Source: Saprospirales bacterium GYS_P2D (GTDB lineage Bacteria; Bacteroidota; Bacteroidia; Chitinophagales; Saprospiraceae). Taken from it: a stretch of 64,000 nucleotides of DNA. The notes under the pieces are model-generated. The model saw only the letters and a list, made by a program, of their open reading frames with translations. It did not search any database and was not told the DNA's origin. Position numbers and translations under genes: made by a program. Below, one piece after another: positions 18,530-28,225 of the stretch. Each line of letters starts with the position of its first letter. The stretch's first letter is position 1. The DNA lies in assembly GCA_009833045.1 (NCBI GenBank), contig WUUP01000007.1, positions 18,382-82,381 on the forward strand, in the 5' to 3' direction.

Positions 18530-18842
18530 GAGATACTTTTAAAAGAGTTAATAAAACATATACTGCTTTGGGAGACACATACTTGTACGAGTCCCAAAGG
18601 GTTTTGAAATAAATTGTTACCAAATAGTATGTGAGAGGAGGAGAGGTGGGATCAGTTTTCATCATTGTCCATACATCTCTATCTCTCGATGTTCTATTAT
18701 CGTATCTCGGTCTAAGTTCTTGATTTTACGTTTTCATCACCATCTAAGGTGAGATGACTTGCACCCATTAAGTACAAGTCACACACAAATGTAATATTTC
18801 TTTAATATGTAGTACTACCTTTTTTCAGGTATTTTAAAAAAA
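18530..18842 (-). other. Intergenic region with leader hairpins upstream of the 1,711-residue gene
   Basis: No gene is seen in this 313-base gap. On the minus strand it holds a TACATTTG element (18786-18793), then a seven-pair hairpin at 18755-18781 (TGACTTG / CAAGTCA) and an eight-pair hairpin at 18566-18599 (CTTTGGGA / TCCCAAAG). If transcription starts just after the element, both hairpins lie in a 5-prime leader of about 250 bases. Whether they regulate anything is unknown. Confidence 0.4.
18786..18793 (-). promoter_or_regulatory. Candidate -7 element for the 1,711-residue gene
   Basis: The minus strand reads TACATTTG, matching TAnnTTTG, about 257 bases before the start codon at 18529. 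It lies just before a perfect small hairpin that would form the very start of the transcript. No good -33 TTG is seen. Confidence 0.3.
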
Positions 18843-21776
18843 TTACAATTTAATATACTTGATTGATCTATTTGCCTCTCCTTGACGGATCTTAATCCAG
18901 TAGGTTCCTGTAGCAATACTGCTCGTATTAAGATCTATTGAAGTGGTAGTCTTCATCGATTTTACATCCAGACGATTTTGAAGTACCAATTGACCTAACA
19001 GGTCAAACATTTCTATTTCTATATCAGCTTCCGCACCTTTAGTGGCACCATCCCACGTCAGAGTTACTGACCGATCTTTACTCCCTGGATTTGGATAGAT
19101 ATAAAATTGATTCAGCTGATGCATATCACGTGAGAGGGCTTTTCTGTAAATCTTAGGCGATAGCGAGTGATGCCCCTCGACGTCATACAGCATTGATGAT
19201 TTTTCAGCACTACTATTTACTGTTATATCCGAAGCGATCCTTGATGGTATTACCTCTATTTCGATATCACCTAAATCACTACTTGTTTTATCAGCTATAC
19301 TCAGTATTCTAAGGGTACCATCTTTATACGTCCACATACTCTCTTCGTAATCCATCGATACTTTTTCTACTCCTTCTAATTCTAATGTCACATCGAGTGC
19401 ATTACCAATCAAAGATGGCATAGATAAAATCACGTGATCCGGATAGTCTACTCGTTCGATGAGGAGGTCCTGGTCAGACCTCACACCAGCATTCAATAAA
19501 ACATCTCCGTCAATGTCTCCTCGTTTAGCGGTATAGACTGTGTTTATACCCTTTTTGACAGATATGCTGCCCTCATGTAGTATTTGATTCCTTTGTCCCG
19601 TTGTATAAAATTGCCACGGCGCAGAATCTTCTAAGTATTTATTCTCACCATTGAGCAATAATCTCTTGAGCTGAATAAAATCTAATCCACTGATAGAACC
19701 AGAGCCATCTACATCTCCTGCTACCTCATACATCATATCAGTAGGCACTATACCTTGTAATATCTTTTCTAATTCATATAAATCATTAACAGTAATACCA
19801 GCCATCCAGTCATCGTCTATAGAAAGGGTGACCTCCCCAGCTTGACTTAATTGAACTATTCCATCTTGATCAGTACTGAAGACTTCAGATCCCATAGCAA
19901 TATTAACCTCAGACATCGGCATATATTCATATGCCAGAATTTGAACAGCTACATTATCACTGCATATACCTGCACTATCTATAACCTCTAAATCAACATT
20001 GCATAAAAATGTGTCTGCGTGGACTTCATTGATAAAAGCCATTTGAAGATTATAAGATCCAACATTATCACAGTTTAGAGCATTAGAGCCATCATCTACA
20101 ACAATACTATTAAAAGATGTGAAAGATGCACCAAAAGCAAACCCACTACCTGTTGCCCCAAATATTGGAAGTCCTGATCCAGATAAGGCCACACCAGATC
20201 CAGTCAATGAACCAAAAGCAAGATTACCTCTATCTGCGAATACTGATAATGGATCAAACAGTATAGTCGTATCTGTCAAGAATACATCAAGGCTATCTAA
20301 ACAGGTCGGATATATTCGATCTGGTATGGCTTCCTTATATTGGACATCAACCATCACCATACAAGTAGTCGGACTGAATAGTCCCTGTTCATTTTGAACT
20401 ACTATTTCTACCATGACCCTATCCATTGTATCAGCTAAACAAAACTCTACAAATTCTGAATAGCTCGAATCTGGACTGCAATTACCACTTAGGCTTCTAC
20501 CCAAAATGCTTATTGATTGACAACTAATGATATCACCTGGATTTATTAAAGAGGCAACTTTAATAATTCGATTTCGAAGACTATCATTTAAGGATATGGC
20601 TAATACTTTCGCAGGGGGACATTCAATTATGGGCAATTCAGATGATGTATATATCAAGGTATCTACATCTCCATTAATAGGCTCGTAGCAATCATCTCTA
20701 CCAGTATATGATATGATCGCTGTATCTCCTTCATTCATATGGTAAGTATCCCCAATAGCCACAGTAATGCCATTAACAAAAGCATTAATATACTCCGGCA
20801 CAAATGAAGAGCAGCCTGCACCAATAGTATCTGGAAAAGGAATAATAAATGAGCTCTCACAATTTTCTATATCACTTTCTATGACTATATCTGGTACATT
20901 AAGATACTTCGGTAAAGTATCTACCAATAGTATGAGCTGTGTATCGATCCACATACGATCCCTCTCCCAATCAGTAACTACCCATAATCGCTCATATTTT
21001 ACTTTTGTATCACAGCCTTGATCTATACCCTGTGAAATCTGAGTAGAGCTCATTACGGAGCATAAGGCCTGTAGATCAAGACCTTGGTAAGATGGAGTCC
21101 CAGTGACCGATATATCTGTAGGATCATCTGGACAAAATACCATCGTATCATTAGGAAATATCACCTCATCTATATCAAAAGGACGTACCAGTATCTTACT
21201 TACTGCATTCACTATATCCTCACCATCTGAAAATCGCCAATGACGCTCATATAAACGTAAACTATCAGGATCTGTATCGTAGGAGCGAATTAAAACGTCA
21301 GTAATACTGACATCTACATCACTTTTTGTGATACAATTATCACTTACAGTAAATAACGACTGGATATCAATACTATCTAATAGGCTTAAACAAGAAATAG
21401 AAGTATCAAATACTTCTACCTTAAATACTGATTTATCCTCGACATTTAGTAAAGACATACATTGCGTAGTATCATTATAGACCCTTACCATTACTTCTTT
21501 TCCTACCATACTACAATCCACCATATTAGGTTGACTCAATGTACTTTCCATTACTTCGAGCTCATATCCAGAAGCATTGCCTCTGATGAACATAGATGGA
21601 TAAATGATAGCTTGACCTGCATCATTAAGGGTGATATTGACTTCACTGATACATGCTGGAGATGATGCGTAAATTCTATTTGAGCAGAATGCTAAAATGA
21701 ATAAGATGGAGTATGGAAGGCGCAATAAACGCCATCCATATTCCATTCTTGGGATTGGATTAAAATCGGTTCTCAT
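18843..21776 (-). CDS. Secreted protein with HYR-like region, dockerin-like module and T9SS type A signal
   Basis: 977 residues, with a hydrophobic signal segment at about 20-37. Most of the protein is made of Cys-containing beta-rich modules like those of the neighbouring paralogues. A dockerin-like module lies at about 659-712, with the canonical calcium loop DVDGSGSISGLD in its second half. The C-terminal 90 residues begin YIYPNPG and end with IKYIKL, a T9SS type A sorting domain (MFDLLGQLV...GTYWIKI). It is shorter and more diverged than the paralogues at 13394, 22039 and 31122. Predicted surface or secreted protein; function not identified. Confidence 0.88.
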   Translation of the reverse strand: MRTDFNPIPRMEYGWRLLRLPYSILFILAFCSNRIYASSPACISEVNITLNDAGQAIIYPSMFIRGNASGYELEVMESTLSQPNMVDCSMVGKEVMVRVYNDTTQCMSLLNVEDKSVFKVEVFDTSISCLSLLDSIDIQSLFTVSDNCITKSDVDVSITDVLIRSYDTDPDSLRLYERHWRFSDGEDIVNAVSKILVRPFDIDEVIFPNDTMVFCPDDPTDISVTGTPSYQGLDLQALCSVMSSTQISQGIDQGCDTKVKYERLWVVTDWERDRMWIDTQLILLVDTLPKYLNVPDIVIESDIENCESSFIIPFPDTIGAGCSSFVPEYINAFVNGITVAIGDTYHMNEGDTAIISYTGRDDCYEPINGDVDTLIYTSSELPIIECPPAKVLAISLNDSLRNRIIKVASLINPGDIISCQSISILGRSLSGNCSPDSSYSEFVEFCLADTMDRVMVEIVVQNEQGLFSPTTCMVMVDVQYKEAIPDRIYPTCLDSLDVFLTDTTILFDPLSVFADRGNLAFGSLTGSGVALSGSGLPIFGATGSGFAFGASFTSFNSIVVDDGSNALNCDNVGSYNLQMAFINEVHADTFLCNVDLEVIDSAGICSDNVAVQILAYEYMPMSEVNIAMGSEVFSTDQDGIVQLSQAGEVTLSIDDDWMAGITVNDLYELEKILQGIVPTDMMYEVAGDVDGSGSISGLDFIQLKRLLLNGENKYLEDSAPWQFYTTGQRNQILHEGSISVKKGINTVYTAKRGDIDGDVLLNAGVRSDQDLLIERVDYPDHVILSMPSLIGNALDVTLELEGVEKVSMDYEESMWTYKDGTLRILSIADKTSSDLGDIEIEVIPSRIASDITVNSSAEKSSMLYDVEGHHSLSPKIYRKALSRDMHQLNQFYIYPNPGSKDRSVTLTWDGATKGAEADIEIEMFDLLGQLVLQNRLDVKSMKTTTSIDLNTSSIATGTYWIKIRQGEANRSIKYIKL

Positions 21777-21957
21777 GTAATAACAAGGTTCTATTATCCT
21801 TTCGGATAGATTTATAATGACGAAACCATCTCGTGGATGGTCATTATATCTTATTACTACTTTTGGGATGTTAACACATTGCGAATATAAATAATATGTT
21901 ATTGAATAATGGATATCTCTATGCTTTAGTTCATATTTCGATTTAACATATTAATAA

Positions 21958-21996
21958 ATAAAAAAAGCCCCCTTTCCACCTAAGTGGAAAAGAGGC
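21958..21996 (-). terminator. Rho-independent terminator of the 1,520-residue gene
   Basis: On the minus strand a GCC-TCTTTTCCAC / GTGGAAAGGGGGC hairpin with a short loop runs straight into TTTTTTT. It lies about 40 bases past the stop at 22039. Stem, loop and the flanking CATCCCAAAAAC are shared with the terminator at 13291-13332. Confidence 0.88.
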
Positions 21997-22038
21997 CATC
22001 CCAAAAACCGATTTTATTCTAAGTCTATATAGAGTGGA

Positions 22039-25000
22039 TTACTCTATTACAACCATCTTCTTAGTAGCAGTAAATGAACCGCTCTCTAATTGGTAGTAAA
22101 GTACTCCACTTGCATTAAGATCTGACTTATCTAAAGTGATAGTGTTGTAACCTTTGTTAAAGTCACCTTTCACTACTGATACAGTCTTACCTGTAACATC
22201 AAATACTGTTAATGTAGCAGCACCTGCTTGAGCCAATTCGAATGCTACAGTAGTAGTCTGATCGAATGGGTTAGGCTCATTCTGATATAAAGCGAACTCA
22301 GAAGCAGCAACTCCGTTGTAAGCAACGTTAATGTCAAGCTTCTCAGCATTTGCGTTGTACGCAGCAGCTTGAGTTACTCTTGAGCTTACAGCTAATGCCT
22401 CACTCAAGTTTACATCTGCAGTAGCAGTAAAGTTCATAGTGAATAATACATCACTTGTACTTACAGCCTCAGCGTTGAACCATGCAGTTGTCACTGTATT
22501 AACATCAAGAGCTGCAAAGTTATCTGCAGTTACATTGATAGCACCAGCTTCAACACCAGTGAACTCTAATCCAGCTACATCCATAGTGAACTGGTAAGCA
22601 GCAATCTCAGAGAAGTTAGCAGCAGTAACAGCAACACTTACAGTGTTTCCAGCAGCTACAGCAGCATCACTAATCTCAAGATTAAGTGTACCAGCGCTTC
22701 TTGTACCAGCAGCGATTAAGCTGTTAGCGATAGCGTTACCACTCACATCACCAATTTTAGCAGCAATGAAATCTTGATTTAATGCCTCAGCATCAAGATT
22801 TACAGTAAGTGCCTCAGTGAAAGGGAATGGATTAGCAACATCATCAAATGATTGTGCTGCATCTACAAATCTCCAAGAATCGTTTGATGGTAACTCAGTG
22901 TAAACACCTAAGATTAATTTTCTAAGGTCTACAAGGTCAGCACCACTGATTTTAGCATCACTGTTGATATCAGCAGAGATTACTTTGTATGGGCTATCAA
23001 GAGCTTCAATTCCTAATACATGCTTCTGTATCAATACTAAGTCAAGAGTAGTAACACCGTTGAGGTAGTCATCATCTTTCTTAGAAGTTACTTCATATGC
23101 ATTGTACATTGGAGTGTTAGCGAAAGCATACTTACCTTCTACTGAAGTAATATCAGTATTAGCTTTGTTCAAGCTTACTTTTGCACTCTCTACCATATCA
23201 CCTAGCTCAGTTCTCACTTCACCAGCGATAAGAGCAGCCGCACCACCATCTACATCGTCACAAATGTCAGCGTTGTCATCAATTCTTAGAGTAACGTAAC
23301 AGAAATCTTCATTACCACTCTCATCAGCAACATAAAGTTGTAATTCTTGAGTAGCTGAGATGCCGTTAGCGATATCATCACATGAGAATGAAAGACTGCT
23401 TACAGCGTTTCCTTCCTCATCTTTGAAGTATACTTCTACGTCAGAACAGTTATCAAATGATCCGAGATCATAATCAGAAGCCCAGATAGCTACAGAACTA
23501 CCATCTACATTCATAGTAGCAGTTGAGATATCTTGAAGACATACTGGAGTAGGATTCTTAGTATCCGCAAAAGTAACTACAGTGGTAGCACTTGAAATAT
23601 TACCACAAGCATCAGTAGCTTGCCATCTAATGACATGAACATCACCAGGAGCTCCTTCTTGAGTGCTCATAGTAGCTTCCATTCCTTTGGCAGTTTTACT
23701 TGCCACGACTTTGTTGTCTTTAGATACTGTAATCCACCAAGTGATAGATGCAGGATCAATTTCAGAATCACCACATACATCAGTAGCTGTAGCAGTAAGT
23801 ACATCACTACCTGCGCAGCCATCAAAATCATCTCCTTTAGCAGTTGCACCACCAGTAACCTCTACAACGAATTCATCGTCAGCAGAAACAACAGGAGCGT
23901 CATTATCAACAACCTTGATTACTTGAGTAAATGTATAATAACCATCTACGTCAACTTCTTTATAAGCGAAGTAGTAATTTGGAACATCTTCTGTAGCTAC
24001 AGAATAATGATCACAATCATCACAAGCTTGACCAATTGTCCAGTCTTCTACTGCAACAAACCAATCGTCAGCATCTTCATCAACACCGTAATTCGGCTGA
24101 TAAGTACACCAATCGATGATTGTGTGCTTTCTTAGAGTCTTCTTACATGCATCGCTTGCTTCTGCCTCAAGATCTTCATATGAATAAGCAATAAGCGCAC
24201 ACTTAGCATCACACCATACTGGCTCATCTACTACATCAGCAGTACACTCTAAAGCATAGTTCATAAATACTGAAGTCTCTTCAGAGTATACCTCATCAGC
24301 AACTCCGTCACCATCGGCATCATAACACTCGTAGTTAATTCCTTCTACTACATCCGCATCATTACCAATAATGAAAGACCCTGTTATTGTAGATCTTGTA
24401 TAATGTAATGGCCACTTAATAGTATAAGGATCAAAAGCTGCATCTGTGTAAGCAAAGAAGTAAGAACAAGTCTTTTGACTTACTAACTCACCGTCAGCAT
24501 CAAATGCTCCGTAAACTATAAATAATTCTCCATCACCACATGTCTCATCGTAATCTCTTGCGATTTCTTGTACGGTGAATCCATTATCACATACAAGACC
24601 GCCATAAGACGGAAGGCTATATGGTTGCCATACATCCACATTCTCACAAGTTAATGCAGGACCTGTAGGACAAGAGCTCCAAGTAGAACCAGCTTTATCT
24701 TCAACAGTTACTGTAGACCAAGAGTGATTAGTATTACCCGCAGCATCTTCTACTACTAATGCAACTAAGTTATCTCCTAAGTCTTCACAACAGAACTTCA
24801 CATAATCTTTACATACATTGAAAGATACAGAACCTGTACGAGTAACAACACCAAACTTATCAACTGAATAAGTGTATACAGTAGCATCTGGTCCACCACA
24901 CTGAAGCGGCTCATATCCTAATGGCAAGTAAGAACCAGACCAAGCTAAATCACCTGCTTTTGTAATGCTTCCGCTGTAAGAATAATAAGTATTAGCAATT

Positions 25001-26601
25001 CCAACTGGATTCTCTAATTCTTCTTTTAATAGTAAGCAAGTACTTACAGGTCCACAACCAGCATCATGAGATCCTGCGTCGATAGCCGTTGTAGTTACTT
25101 TAGCAATACCACCATCAGCAGACACATTTCCACCTTGAGTCAATGAAACAAGTACTTGATCTTCAGCAATTGCTACTGGAGCGATGTAATCATTAACATA
25201 CACAACAAAAGTTGCTGTATTAGTCAAACCATTACATTCGTTATAAGCGGTAGCAGTTATAATGTGCGTTCCTGCCCAGAGATTCCAGACATATGCACTG
25301 TTTCCGTCAGCTCTAATTGAACCTTCTTCTAAGCTCCATTCCCAAGAAACATCACCACATAGTGAACCGAAAGGAACAGTCAAGTTAGTCTGGCCATAAC
25401 ATAACCATGGCTCAGTGCTCAAGTAAACCTCTCTTGAAGTTTGAGGTCCATCAATACTACTAAAGAAATCAATATATGGAGCAGTATTATCTACTACTTT
25501 AATCCATTGTACGCTATCGGCAACACTTGTCTTAGCATTACACCAATCAGTCACTGTCCACATACGCATGATCACAGGTAGACCACACTCTCCGTCAAGC
25601 ACCATGTCTTGGCACTTTGTATTCAAATTACAAACTGTTTCGTTTGATTCACCATTAGTTTTCAATGGAATAACTACTGGAATAGTATCGATATAAGGAA
25701 TTTCGATAACTCTTTCCTTATGCCAAATAACTGTTTGCTGAGTCCAGACCCACTCGTCATCAATTTTGAATGAATCCATAACTATACCAACAGAATCATA
25801 TTTCACCGTCTCGTATCTGATACCATCTTCATAAAGAGTATCTTTTATGATATGAGGCCAAGCCATTGTATCTGGGTAGTATGACAATGCTTGTCTTCCT
25901 GGAGCACTACTTCTATCTCTGTAGAAATACTCGTATACTCCACTAGGAGATAGATCAGTATAATCATTACACTGAATTTCTACCTCTCCATAAGGGAAAA
26001 TAACATCATTGAAATCTAAAGGAACTACGTAAATAGTGTCAGTAGCTAATAACACTTCTGTTTTAGCTCCGTTTTCACCATTATAGTTTCCAGTGATATC
26101 TCTTACATACTGTAGAGTATCACAAATTTGTCCAGAAGTCTTAGAAACTTTAGACTGAACATTGTAGATGTCAGCATAGCATCCTCCCGCTGTAATAGCA
26201 GATAAGCTGAATTTTGGCCAGTAGTCATCGACTTCTTGACCACAACAAATTGTCTGTACTGTAGGATCGATCTCTGGTACATCTTTGTACTCAAGATTCA
26301 CATATCCCCAACACAGAGCACCTCCCGAGAGAGTAGGCTCATACTTAATTTGTCCTGCCAAACCATTCACAGGAAATGGTACACCAATTTGCACACCAGA
26401 ACCAGCCGCAGGCAAACCAGGCGCATATAACGTAACGCCAGTTGCCGCATCAGGAAGAACCCCGCCATCGATGATAGCAGAGCAAGTAGCACCATCTACC
26501 GTCACATTGAGGTAAGTAGCACACGCCTGACCTGAAAGGTTAGTTGAGGCAAAACTCAGTAGAGCGAAAAGAAAAAGAAACGTAAAATTCGATCTTTTCA
26601 T
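22039..26601 (-). CDS. Large secreted multi-domain protein with dockerin-like, cohesin-like and T9SS type A domains
   Basis: 1,520 residues with a clear signal peptide (FLFLFALLSFASTNLSGQA, cleaved near residue 26). A long Cys-rich, HYR-like region follows. The dockerin-like module lies at about 1175-1235 (NGVTTLDLVLIQKHVLGI, then calcium loop DINSDAKISGAD). A cohesin-like domain lies at about 1299-1430 and a T9SS type A tail at about 1433-1520 (QNEPNPF ... TKKMVVIE). Domain order and wording match the 1,711-residue protein, so the two are recent paralogues. The long upstream gap (26602-27267) suggests its own promoter. Predicted to be exported across the outer membrane; partner or substrate unknown. 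Confidence 0.92.
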   Translation of the reverse strand: MKRSNFTFLFLFALLSFASTNLSGQACATYLNVTVDGATCSAIIDGGVLPDAATGVTLYAPGLPAAGSGVQIGVPFPVNGLAGQIKYEPTLSGGALCWGYVNLEYKDVPEIDPTVQTICCGQEVDDYWPKFSLSAITAGGCYADIYNVQSKVSKTSGQICDTLQYVRDITGNYNGENGAKTEVLLATDTIYVVPLDFNDVIFPYGEVEIQCNDYTDLSPSGVYEYFYRDRSSAPGRQALSYYPDTMAWPHIIKDTLYEDGIRYETVKYDSVGIVMDSFKIDDEWVWTQQTVIWHKERVIEIPYIDTIPVVIPLKTNGESNETVCNLNTKCQDMVLDGECGLPVIMRMWTVTDWCNAKTSVADSVQWIKVVDNTAPYIDFFSSIDGPQTSREVYLSTEPWLCYGQTNLTVPFGSLCGDVSWEWSLEEGSIRADGNSAYVWNLWAGTHIITATAYNECNGLTNTATFVVYVNDYIAPVAIAEDQVLVSLTQGGNVSADGGIAKVTTTAIDAGSHDAGCGPVSTCLLLKEELENPVGIANTYYSYSGSITKAGDLAWSGSYLPLGYEPLQCGGPDATVYTYSVDKFGVVTRTGSVSFNVCKDYVKFCCEDLGDNLVALVVEDAAGNTNHSWSTVTVEDKAGSTWSSCPTGPALTCENVDVWQPYSLPSYGGLVCDNGFTVQEIARDYDETCGDGELFIVYGAFDADGELVSQKTCSYFFAYTDAAFDPYTIKWPLHYTRSTITGSFIIGNDADVVEGINYECYDADGDGVADEVYSEETSVFMNYALECTADVVDEPVWCDAKCALIAYSYEDLEAEASDACKKTLRKHTIIDWCTYQPNYGVDEDADDWFVAVEDWTIGQACDDCDHYSVATEDVPNYYFAYKEVDVDGYYTFTQVIKVVDNDAPVVSADDEFVVEVTGGATAKGDDFDGCAGSDVLTATATDVCGDSEIDPASITWWITVSKDNKVVASKTAKGMEATMSTQEGAPGDVHVIRWQATDACGNISSATTVVTFADTKNPTPVCLQDISTATMNVDGSSVAIWASDYDLGSFDNCSDVEVYFKDEEGNAVSSLSFSCDDIANGISATQELQLYVADESGNEDFCYVTLRIDDNADICDDVDGGAAALIAGEVRTELGDMVESAKVSLNKANTDITSVEGKYAFANTPMYNAYEVTSKKDDDYLNGVTTLDLVLIQKHVLGIEALDSPYKVISADINSDAKISGADLVDLRKLILGVYTELPSNDSWRFVDAAQSFDDVANPFPFTEALTVNLDAEALNQDFIAAKIGDVSGNAIANSLIAAGTRSAGTLNLEISDAAVAAGNTVSVAVTAANFSEIAAYQFTMDVAGLEFTGVEAGAINVTADNFAALDVNTVTTAWFNAEAVSTSDVLFTMNFTATADVNLSEALAVSSRVTQAAAYNANAEKLDINVAYNGVAASEFALYQNEPNPFDQTTTVAFELAQAGAATLTVFDVTGKTVSVVKGDFNKGYNTITLDKSDLNASGVLYYQLESGSFTATKKMVVIE

Positions 26602-27217
26602 GAGATTGAGTTTAGTTATTAAAAGTTTTTGAGTTAAAAAAAAATCGGTTATTGATCCTCTGATCCATTTTTAATAATGATGATTTCGTCAGAATCTTCA
26701 GATCGTATTAAATGATTTTTAATACTGTGATGATCACTTTTGACCTTCACCGACCGCTTACCCACATTTGGATTACGACCATCTTTTTGATTCGCACAGG
26801 ACTACATTTAGCCATATACACGAAAAGCACAAAACCACTTCTGGCTTTGAGTCAAAAGAAAGAATCCGTACTTTAACGGACTTTTGCCCGACGAGTCGAG
26901 CGAGGTTTAGACTAAAATGGATATATGAGAATCATAGCTGGGTGGGATAAGCTAAATTGTCACAAGGACGTGACACCCGATTTCGTCTTAGAAGTTAATA
27001 ACTAAGCCTCCGTGCCCAAGAATGATTTCATCTTTTCCTTAATAATGAATGACACCTTTCGCATCATCAGCCACAAATATAGCATTTCACTCTTCGATTG
27101 TATCAACCCGATACGGGTATTTTAGATATTACAAATAGTTGTAATATGTTGTATTTCTGCTTTTTACACATCAGACTTTTATATATTATATTTTTCCACA
27201 TGTATTGCATCGGGCAT
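26602..27217 (-). other. Long intergenic region, probable 5-prime leader of the 1,520-residue gene
   Basis: About 615 bases between the start codon at 26601 and the porP terminator. No convincing gene is present; the short frame at 26768-26950 on the plus strand has no family features. A promoter-like pair (TATATTTG with an upstream TTG) at 27074-27106 would give a leader of about 465 bases. Small inverted repeats such as GTCAC / GTGAC near 26959 and CCGT / ACGG near 26868 lie inside it. Confidence 0.4.
27074..27106 (-). promoter_or_regulatory. Candidate promoter (TTG-N22-TATATTTG)
   Basis: The minus strand has TATATTTG (27074-27081), a perfect TAnnTTTG -7 element, with a TTG about 22 bases upstream (27104-27106). 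The same TATATTTG preceded by TGCTA occurs upstream of the haem peroxidase gene. It would drive the 1,520-residue gene with a long leader. Confidence 0.45.
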
Positions 27218-27242
27218 AAAAAAAGCCCTCCATTTGGAGAGC
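27218..27242 (-). terminator. Rho-independent terminator after the porP/sprF-like gene
   Basis: On the minus strand GCTCTCC-AAAT-GGAGGGC (one mismatch) is followed directly by TTTTTTT. It lies about 25 bases beyond the stop at 27268 and closes the two-gene unit of the four-cohesin protein and PorP. Confidence 0.85.
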
Positions 27243-27267
27243 ATTTAAACTATTTCTTACTTTATTC

Positions 27268-28194
27268 TTAGTTAGCACTATTACTATATGGTATCAATCT
27301 CAATCTAAGACTCAACTCATGTGATCCATTATTGTATTGTTGGAATTCATGAAATGACATATTATAGGAATAGTGAAATCCAAAATTGCTCACCTGAGTA
27401 CCAATCAAGAATCCTAATCTCTCCTCTGCTCCATATGAGTAGGTCAATCCAGCAGTCAACTGCTCACTCAAAAAGTCTGCTTTTAGATTCACATCTACAT
27501 GAAATGGAACCAACATTAACTTCTTAGCGTAAATCGTCGGCTCGAATACTAAATCCTTATCTGGCACTTCCAATCTATATCCTAATGTACCGATGAAGCT
27601 CAAATCAGATGAGGCAGCATCAGAATCTGGACCACTGACTCTCTGACTGATGATCGATGGGAAAGATACTCCGTAAATAATTTTATTATCATAGATACCA
27701 TATACACCTATAGTCGCATCAAAGTATCCACTCGCATCCAGACGTGATGTCACCTCTGGATCCAATGTATTGATGAATGGATTATTGACGATCTCGTCAC
27801 CATCCAGTTTGTGCTGTATATACTCTCCAGCTATACCTACCCCTACCTTGTTAGTAGGACTATCGATAGTATAGGATAGACTTAGTCCACCTTTGTTAGT
27901 GCTGAACGCCGCATAGCTATCAGATACACCGATGAGCCCTATACCTATTCTATTTCCTATTGGCCCTTCATATCCTACTGTCACCGTTTTTGGTGATCCG
28001 GGGAATGAGGTCCAAGCATTTCGATAATTAGCCAATACTTGGCTGTACTCCTTCTGACCCGTAGCTCCCGGATTGAGGAGATAAGGAGATAAGAAGTATT
28101 GTGTATAGACAGACCTCTCTCCTATCAATCTGGTCTGAGCATCAACTCCCCAAGCCAAACCGATTAAGACAATAAGTATGTATAAATTTTTCAT
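27268..28194 (-). CDS. PorP/SprF family type IX secretion system membrane protein
   Basis: 308 residues with a signal peptide ending in VDAQ. The family start is clear: YTQYFLSPYLLNPGATG and NYRNAWTSFPGSPKT, followed by an outer-membrane beta-barrel pattern of alternating hydrophobic strands. PorP/SprF proteins work at the outer membrane with T9SS; SprF is known to be needed for delivery of the type B-tailed adhesin SprB in Flavobacterium. Here the gene sits 31 bases downstream of a type B-tailed protein (28226-30868), so the two are probably one operon and the PorP protein a dedicated partner. Other T9SS core genes are not in the window. Confidence 0.92.
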   Translation of the reverse strand: MKNLYILIVLIGLAWGVDAQTRLIGERSVYTQYFLSPYLLNPGATGQKEYSQVLANYRNAWTSFPGSPKTVTVGYEGPIGNRIGIGLIGVSDSYAAFSTNKGGLSLSYTIDSPTNKVGVGIAGEYIQHKLDGDEIVNNPFINTLDPEVTSRLDASGYFDATIGVYGIYDNKIIYGVSFPSIISQRVSGPDSDAASSDLSFIGTLGYRLEVPDKDLVFEPTIYAKKLMLVPFHVDVNLKADFLSEQLTAGLTYSYGAEERLGFLIGTQVSNFGFHYSYNMSFHEFQQYNNGSHELSLRLRLIPYSNSAN

Positions 28195-28225
28195 AATCTC
28201 TTTGTTCGTTTATTAGGGGATGTGA

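Noticed and set aside
26768-26950. Small plus-strand gene in the long gap before the 1,520-residue gene
   Set aside because: 60 residues with no motif, no clear promoter or ribosome-binding context, and antisense to a probable leader.
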